Source of the DNA: Ophiosphaerella korrae
Taxonomy: Eukaryota; Ascomycota; Dothideomycetes; Pleosporales; Phaeosphaeriaceae
Assembly (NCBI GenBank): GCA_028456385.1
Contig: JALNQF010000074.1
Location: 62,001 to 126,000, forward strand
Direction: 5' to 3'
Length of the DNA: 64,000 nucleotides
A model generated the notes under the pieces. It saw nothing but the letters and a program-made list of their open reading frames with translations, did not search any database and was not told the origin of the DNA. The position numbers and the translations under genes are program-made. Positions 58,549 to 64,000 of the stretch are shown here, in pieces. How positions within the stretch are numbered: the stretch's first letter is position 1; each line of letters opens with the position of its first letter.

Positions 58549-59391
58549 ATGTTCCGATTTACCGAGCTCGTATTCGTCGTGGCCAGCTGGTCGCTCGCCT
58601 CAGCCCATACTGTTATTGTGTACCCCGGTTGGAGAGGAAACAACATCCACACAAACGGAACCGTATCCGACACAAACTCCGATATCAAGCCTGGATCTAT
58701 CGGAATTAACTATGAGAACGGGACATATGGTTTTCCATATGGCATGCAATGGATGTATCCATGTACGTGGAGCAGTGTCGCACATTTAGCAGAGAGTAGC
58801 TGACAGAGCGCACTAGGTGGCGGCATGCCAACATCGCAAAACCGAACAAAATGGCCCATAAAGGGAGGCGCTATTTCGATCCAGCCTGGATGGTTTCCAG
58901 GACATTCCAATGCGCAGTTTTACTTCAATATGGGATATGGCAACGAGCCATTGAACTACTCCCATTCCATGCTGCCTGTTTTCTCCATCACCGGACCCTC
59001 AAATTTGCAATACGATGGTACTTTTTGCCTTCCACAGGTTCCGCTGCCCAAAGACTACCATCCCAACATCGGAGACAACGCAACCATCCAAGTAATTGAG
59101 CTGGCGCAACACGGCGCAGCTCTATACAACGTAAGCACTACTTGCAGCCACCATATCCAGCGTCATTACTAATTATTCCAGTGCGCCGATATAACTTTTG
59201 CGGACACCCAGGACAAGGGCATCCCCGAAGTCACTAAAGACAACTGCTTCAACTCGACGGCGCCCTCGCAAAAAATCGGCTTCCAAATGCTCTACACGAC
59301 GACGAGTTCGCGGGCACCACACAACGCCGCAAGCCGCGCATCGATACTGGCGCCATTATTACTCATCCTCCTCCTGCTCTGCTCACCATAA
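58549..59391 (+). CDS. GPI-anchored Bim1-like / X325 copper-binding protein
   Basis: Exons 58549-58762, 58817-59130, 59182-59391 encode 245 residues; introns of 54 and 51 nt restore CGGMPTSQ and ALYN-CADITF. The signal peptide ends ...SLASA, leaving H20 as the mature N-terminal residue (HTVIVYPGWRGNN), the hallmark of the X325/Bim1 copper proteins. Candidate further ligands are H101 (PGHSN) and D179 (CADITF). Cysteines C72, the one in GTFCLPQ, C177 and the one in DNCFNST could form two disulfides. Several N-glycosylation sequons are present, and a Ser/Ala segment with a hydrophobic tail (ILAPLLLILLLL) indicates a GPI anchor. These proteins resemble LPMOs in fold but bind and deliver copper rather than cleave glycans. 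Confidence 0.92.
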
Positions 59392-60260
59392 ACACGATAA
59401 TGCCAACTCTTTCCCCTCCTATCCCTTTTACAGTTTGGTGTTTGGCGCAATCAAGATATCCGGTCCTTTGCCAGTGCGCTTTCCTATTTATACTACAGTA
59501 TCACACATTACCTGGTAGTGGGGGAACAGCCGTCAAGGGTTCCACTCTTTATTACTAGTGCTATTACTATTACAAACGGCGGTCTATATGTAGAGCCGGC
59601 TACGAGCGGGCAATGATGACCCACGATAATGTACAAATCTGAATCAAACATGTTCAAGACCATGTGTGGGTTCTAGCGTGGTGCGTGTTCGCGTGGCGAC
59701 GCGGCTGGCGTCAGCAGGAGGCCTGATCAACATGTCAGGTCTGCGTGGCTGAGGCGAGGTTTGAGTGTTTTGCGGCCGTGTGGATGTATGCTTGATTTTG
59801 GAATGCCCGGGTGATGGATATGAGAGGATGTATGAATGTGTGGCTCGGAATCAATCCAGACTCGACACGTACCTAGGCAGGCACGCTTGCGCCAGGCGTT
59901 GGCCGCCCTCCCATCAGCGAGACGTGGCCATCAAGACCCATACGTGCAAATACTCGCAGTGCACCTATTCCACCCTTCTCTCCAAACTAGCCAGCGCAAG
60001 CCCCAGCCCTACATGCACCATCGCGTTTACCGTCACGCTAACACCGAACTTTTCCCTCGCCGCAGCCCACCGCTACGCGCCGTCCTTCCCCGCTCAAACC
60101 CCATCGCCAACCTACGCGCCCATGCAAGCCGCACCTTAACTGAACGACTTTTGCTGCCCCCTTCTCAACGTCATCACTGTTCCCAACTTCCAGACCATGC
60201 ATTTGTGACGACGCTACTGCTACTTCGAACAAGTATCAAGCCAAGCCCTGGGACAGCAAA
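59392..60260. other. intergenic region, no gene seen
   Basis: 3' end of the Bim1-like gene and promoter of the SRR1-domain gene. The frames of about 120-140 codons near 59765-60264 have no start context or family resemblance. Confidence 0.5.
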
Positions 60261-61052
60261 ATGAGCGGCAAAAAGGGGCGCGTAAAGAGACGGGAGCTTG
60301 AGGGCGGGGATGGGTGGACGGTTGTGACGCATGGCTTAGCGAGTCTGTCACTCAAGAGCAAAACGCGTGGTGCTGGGAAAAAGCTGGAGGCGCTGGCGTT
60401 GCCGAGTAGGATTGTGCAAGGTGCGACGTGCGAGCAGCTCGTGTCTGAGTTTGGGAAGTTGCAGATGCGCTGGAAAGGGTGTGCCGTCGCGAAGCAGATT
60501 GGGGAGATTGTGGGCAGGAAGAAGTGGCGTGTTGAGAGCGCCGTGTGTATAGGTGTGGGGAGCTGTGCAAGAGATTGGGAGCATAGGTATCGGAGCATGT
60601 GGCAGCTTGTGCTATTTGTTGATTTCGTCCGGCATCTTGACGAGGCCAATGGGGGCAAGAAGGTGCGGATGTATGCGCAGGACCCGGCTTTTACTCCTCT
60701 GGATGTCGACTTTCTTCAATCCCTCGATATCAGCAGTGTTGAGAGCGGGATTGAAAAGCACGTCGTCTGTGAGTCGTTTGTGTACTCGCCGTTTGTAGAT
60801 TGGTACCTTCTCCTGCCGACTTTCCTTGCAGACAAGGACCCAGTCTTGTACGTGGGGAACGAGATCTTGGACGACTACAGCGCGTACGCGCAGACAGAGG
60901 AGAAGAAAGAGAAGCAGGATGAGTGCAACAAACTAGGAAGAGCATTCCTGAACAATCGAGAAAGGATAAGGCTACAAGACTTCGAGGCTCACGCACACGC
61001 TCTAAACGGCATGCACGTATACTGGAAAACAACCACAGAAGCCCCAACCTGA
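60261..61052 (+). CDS. SRR1-domain protein
   Basis: Intronless, 263 residues. The SRR1-like domain is seen as VESAVCIGVGSCARDWEHR, then WQLVLFVDFVRHLD, VRMYAQDPAFTPLDVDFLQSL and LPTFLADKDPVLYVGN. The N-terminus is basic (SGKKGRVKRRELEGGDGW), typical of family members. SRR1 (sensitivity to red light reduced) was named in Arabidopsis for circadian and phytochrome effects; the fungal molecular function is unknown. It ends 48 bp from the stop of the convergent DJ-1/PfpI gene. Confidence 0.88.
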   Translation: MSGKKGRVKRRELEGGDGWTVVTHGLASLSLKSKTRGAGKKLEALALPSRIVQGATCEQLVSEFGKLQMRWKGCAVAKQIGEIVGRKKWRVESAVCIGVGSCARDWEHRYRSMWQLVLFVDFVRHLDEANGGKKVRMYAQDPAFTPLDVDFLQSLDISSVESGIEKHVVCESFVYSPFVDWYLLLPTFLADKDPVLYVGNEILDDYSAYAQTEEKKEKQDECNKLGRAFLNNRERIRLQDFEAHAHALNGMHVYWKTTTEAPT

Positions 61053-61100
61053 ATTCTCTATCCCTCTAAAATTCTAATACCTCTATCCCAAAGCTGTCGC

Positions 61101-61902
61101 TTACACAGCACCCCACCGCTCCGCATACCGATCATTCGCTGGATCCTTATTCCTTTCATATTCACTCCGATCTGCCACATAATTTGCCGTATCCTCCCCA
61201 AATACCTCAGCCATCCACGCAAACGCCAGATCTATCCCCGCCGAAATTCCACTACTCGTCCAGATATTCCCGTCCACTACCCAGCGCGCCTTAGCCACCC
61301 AGTTCACCTGCGGATGCTTCGCCTTGACCTACACCCGATCAGCACTAGGGGGGGGAAACACAGGAGACGCAACTCACATCGTTGAACGCGCGCTTGTTCG
61401 TCGTGGCATTGCGTCCGTCCAAAATGCCCGTCCGCGCAAGGATCTCACTGCCCGTACACACAGTCAGAAACCACTTCACGCTACCCGCCCCGCTGAGATC
61501 AAGCCTCTTCAAATAAGCCACCACGGGCCCTGTATTCTCTTCGCCCTTGGGGCCCCTGCACACACACACATACACATCAGCTCCTTCTCCCACCACCAAC
61601 CCACATCCTTTTTTAACTCACCGCGCGCCCAACCCCCCGGGCAAAAGCAGCATATCTAGATCCTGCGGCGCATCGTCGAACGTGTGTGTCGGCACGATGC
61701 TCTGGCTGAACTTACTGCCCTGCTTGTCCTGCACCCACGTCTGCGTTGGCACGGGATCCAGCGTCGCGGCTAGGATGCTGAGCGATAGCGTGTTGCTGTT
61801 TGATAGCAGGGAGAAGGCATCGAGGGGGCCTGTTGCGTCGAGGAGCTGGAAGCCTGGGAAGAGGATGATGCCGATTTTGGTTGGGAGCGGGTTTGCCACC
61901 AT
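61101..61902 (-). CDS. DJ-1/PfpI superfamily protein
   Basis: Exons 61902-61622, 61555-61378, 61328-61101 encode 228 residues; introns of 66 and 49 nt have GTGAGT donors. The N-terminus IGIILFPGFQLLDATGPLDAF carries the family strand and acidic loop. The nucleophile elbow is TVCTGSEIL with C127. ATTNKRAF and WTSSGISAGIDLAFAW complete the fold. This subgroup resembles fungal isonitrile-hydratase-like and ThiJ proteins; the exact substrate is unknown. A CA microsatellite abuts the first intron acceptor (61561-61576 on the top strand). Confidence 0.92.
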
Positions 61903-62447
61903 GGTTGCTGTTTACTTATTTTATCAAGTTGTGGTCGCTGGGAAGGGGGCCGGGGGGAAGGGGGTGGAGGGTTTGGAGATGGGATTGTAGGTGTTAGGTG
62001 TTTCACGTTGGTTTTGTCAGTTGCCAAGGATAGAGATGGGCCATCTGATAACGTGTGGGCCGCAGCGCGTGTATGTATACTTGGTTTTGCTCGGTCTTAC
62101 GGTTGCGCGAGCGAGTTTCGCAGAGGCGGTTTAGTGCTCTCTCTGCTTAGCTGACTCGGCTTGCGAGCAGATATCTTAGTCAGCCGCGGGGCACTGGAGT
62201 GAGCTTACGCTATACACGCTGCTCTCTATGCTCTTTGTTTGTTGGATCATTTTTCTGACGGGGGATGTGTTTCTTTGGGGGCGGGGGAGTACGCCAGGCA
62301 CGGCCGTGGGGGGCAGTGTCCACGGCCGGGAACGTGTTATTGGTGAGGGGGGCTAGATCATTATCATGGGAATTATGGTCTAAATGGGCGAATGTACAGC
62401 GATTCTAGACGATGTACGACAGACAGATGAGTTGCTCAATTCTTGCT
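61903..62447. other. intergenic region upstream of the DJ-1/PfpI gene
   Basis: Strongly G-rich on the top strand to about 62340. Holds the promoter of the DJ-1/PfpI gene and the 3' end of the FAD oxidoreductase gene. No gene seen. Confidence 0.5.
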
Positions 62448-63986
62448 CTACACAACCCCATGCATATGATGTACCCCCGCTTCATCCTGCTGCATCACAG
62501 TCAACAACCTCCTCGCCCTCTCAATCCTCTCCTTGCTCAAAACATAGCTCCCAGGAATCTCCCCATTGTCCACCATCTCCCGCTGCACAGCCTCCAAGTC
62601 CCTCCCATCCAGTTCCCCAAGCACCATTTCCACAACCGCCTTCCCACACAATGTCCCATTCGGCATCCCATGCCCCGTGTATCCCCCGCACAGCCACAGC
62701 CCTTCGTTCCCAGGCACCTTGCCCACCCATGGATGGTCGTCACGCGAGTAACCCATGATGCCCGTCCATTCTGCCGCGGCGCGCAGCTCCTCGAGACCTT
62801 CTGTGTCGCCATCAAGCGCCAGCACCTTCAGCAGCGCGCCGCGGAGATAGCGCGCAGAGTCCTGGTCGATAATGCTGTCGTCCGACACGCCAATGGAAGG
62901 TAAATGGCCAGCTCCGCGGCCGCCACCGAACATGAGATGGCCGCCGGGATTGGGCACGCCTGCGTACGGGCGTTGGATGAGGTAGTCGTCGTTGTTTTCG
63001 GGCTGGTTGAGAGTGCCGACCATGCCGTATGAATTGGGCAATAGAGTCGAGCCTGTGGGCGGATGTAAGGCGGACATCTGGCCGCGGACGGGCACAATGA
63101 GGTCCGCGAAGTGGGGGAGGAGGGCGGAGGTGTATCCGTTTGTTGCGAGGATGACGGTCTTTGAAGAGACGGTGCCGCGGGGCGTGTGCAGAGTGTGTTT
63201 GTTGTCAGTGCTTGTGATTTCGGTGACTGGAGTGTTGGTCTGTAGGTTGATTGTACCGTCCTTGATGAGTTTCTCTAGTATGAAGGCTACGAGCTTGTAT
63301 GGCCATAGACTTGCTGCGCCGGCTGTCAGCGTTGCTCCAACAATGTCCGGCTTCACTCGGTGCTTCTTCAACTCCTCCTTGTCCCGGATGACAGTGACTT
63401 TGCTAGCAATATCTGGTGCTATGGTTTGTAGATGTGCGATTTCTCGCTCTGCTACTGCCATTGCGTTTTCCGTTCCGAATAGGCGACATCCAGAGACATC
63501 ACGCCACTCGCAAGGGACGTTGTTGGACTGAACGTAGGATCGAACGGCGGCAACGTTGCGGAGCTCAAATGTGGCTACGTCGGCGCTACGATCGAAGAGA
63601 AGGGGCTGGCAGTGGCCGCCGTTCTGCTTGCAGTCAGTATACTTGCCGTCATGTCACATACTAGATATCAGCATTGCACCATCCCAAGCTATTCAAGTGT
63701 ATATGGCACCATGCACCTGGAATGTAAATCGACTCACCCTGCCCGTAGCACACCAACATGCCTCTCTCGCATCAAGCACAACAATGCTCTTCCCGTTAGC
63801 CCTATCATCTTCACTCAGATACCTCGCAGCAGAAGCGCCAGTGATGCCACTTCCCACAACAACAATATCCGCCTCGACAGGTAGCTCCTCTGTCGTCCGA
63901 TGTCCAAGCAAAAATTCGCTGGGCTCGCTATGCCAGAACGACGACGTTGACGTCGGTGTTGGCAGGGTGGCGCGTTCGTGCCTCAT
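62448..63986 (-). CDS. FAD-dependent amine/amino-acid oxidoreductase (DAO family)
   Basis: Exons 63986-63738 and 63623-62448 encode 474 residues. The 114-nt intron (GTGAGT to AGCAG) joins CWCATGR to NGGHCQP, the flavin-contacting GRNGGH motif, which confirms the splice. The dinucleotide fold is ADIVVVGSGITGASAARYL (GSGITG at 45-50). Later motifs include SLWPYKLVAFILEKL, TVILATNGYTSALLP and the C-terminal FAD-binding WLCGGYTGHGMPNG. This matches the fungal DAO group related to gamma-glutamylputrescine oxidase. Substrate unknown; no signal peptide is seen. It lies on the same strand as the DJ-1/PfpI gene, 545 bp apart. Confidence 0.92.
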
Positions 63987-64000
63987 GCTGGGGTTGGGTG

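Noticed and set aside
59765..60264. Plus-strand frames of 124 and 142 codons before the SRR1-domain gene
   Set aside because: Overlapping frames with Thr/Pro/Ser chance composition, no family resemblance; likely promoter and 5' UTR.
45920..64000. Secondary-metabolite cluster suggested by PPTase, MFS, Zn2Cys6 factor and FAD oxidoreductase
   Set aside because: These genes are scattered over 50 kb among housekeeping genes and no PKS, NRPS or terpene synthase is present.

Overview
The window is a piece of a filamentous ascomycete nuclear genome. Genes have short GT-AG introns (mostly 46 to about 115 nt), UTR-sized gaps separate them, and the families (Mdm34, NpgA-type PPTase, DUF7924-like, Zn2Cys6 factors, X325/Bim1-like proteins) are typical of Pezizomycotina. 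The protein flavour and a CpA-to-TpA (RIP-like) decay pattern suggest Dothideomycetes, probably Pleosporales; that placement is inference.

Layout. 1-2.85 kb: 5' part of a Doa10/Ssm4 ER ubiquitin ligase (minus). 3.8-8.2 kb: a 1401-aa membrane-anchored Ala/Ser repeat protein. 9.1-10.7 kb: a single-pass coiled-coil protein. 11.6-13.4 kb: a DHA2-like MFS transporter. 14.2 kb: an intron-containing tRNA-Val(AAC), then a small Ecm15-like protein, the ERMES subunit Mdm34, a Zn2Cys6 regulator and a secreted M14 carboxypeptidase (to 23.2 kb). 23.2-34 kb: a nearly 11-kb gene desert, AT-rich on its left. 34-37.6 kb: a five-exon putative regulator with a long first intron. 39.6-44.8 kb: a decay island with a possible tiny secreted protein, a stop-riddled APH-type kinase, NLR-like scraps and a twice-frameshifted DUF7924-like gene. 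45.9-64 kb: a dense housekeeping block: small membrane protein, acidic nuclear protein, 3-methylcrotonyl-CoA carboxylase alpha, PPTase, PLP synthase glutaminase (Sno/PdxT), CBP20, Nup82, Bim1-like copper protein, SRR1-domain protein, DJ-1/PfpI protein and an FAD oxidoreductase.

The genes do not form one pathway or a biosynthetic cluster. Several are arranged in pairs: divergent acidic-protein/mccA and PPTase/SNO (242-bp shared promoter), and convergent mccA/PPTase, SNO/CBP20 and SRR1/DJ-1.

The most unusual global signal I see is compositional. The top strand repeatedly flips from C/A-rich to G/T-rich over short distances, often 100-350 bp inside the 3' end of a gene on either strand, and sometimes in gene-free DNA. 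All coordinates of exons were derived by hand from splice consensus and reading-frame continuity.
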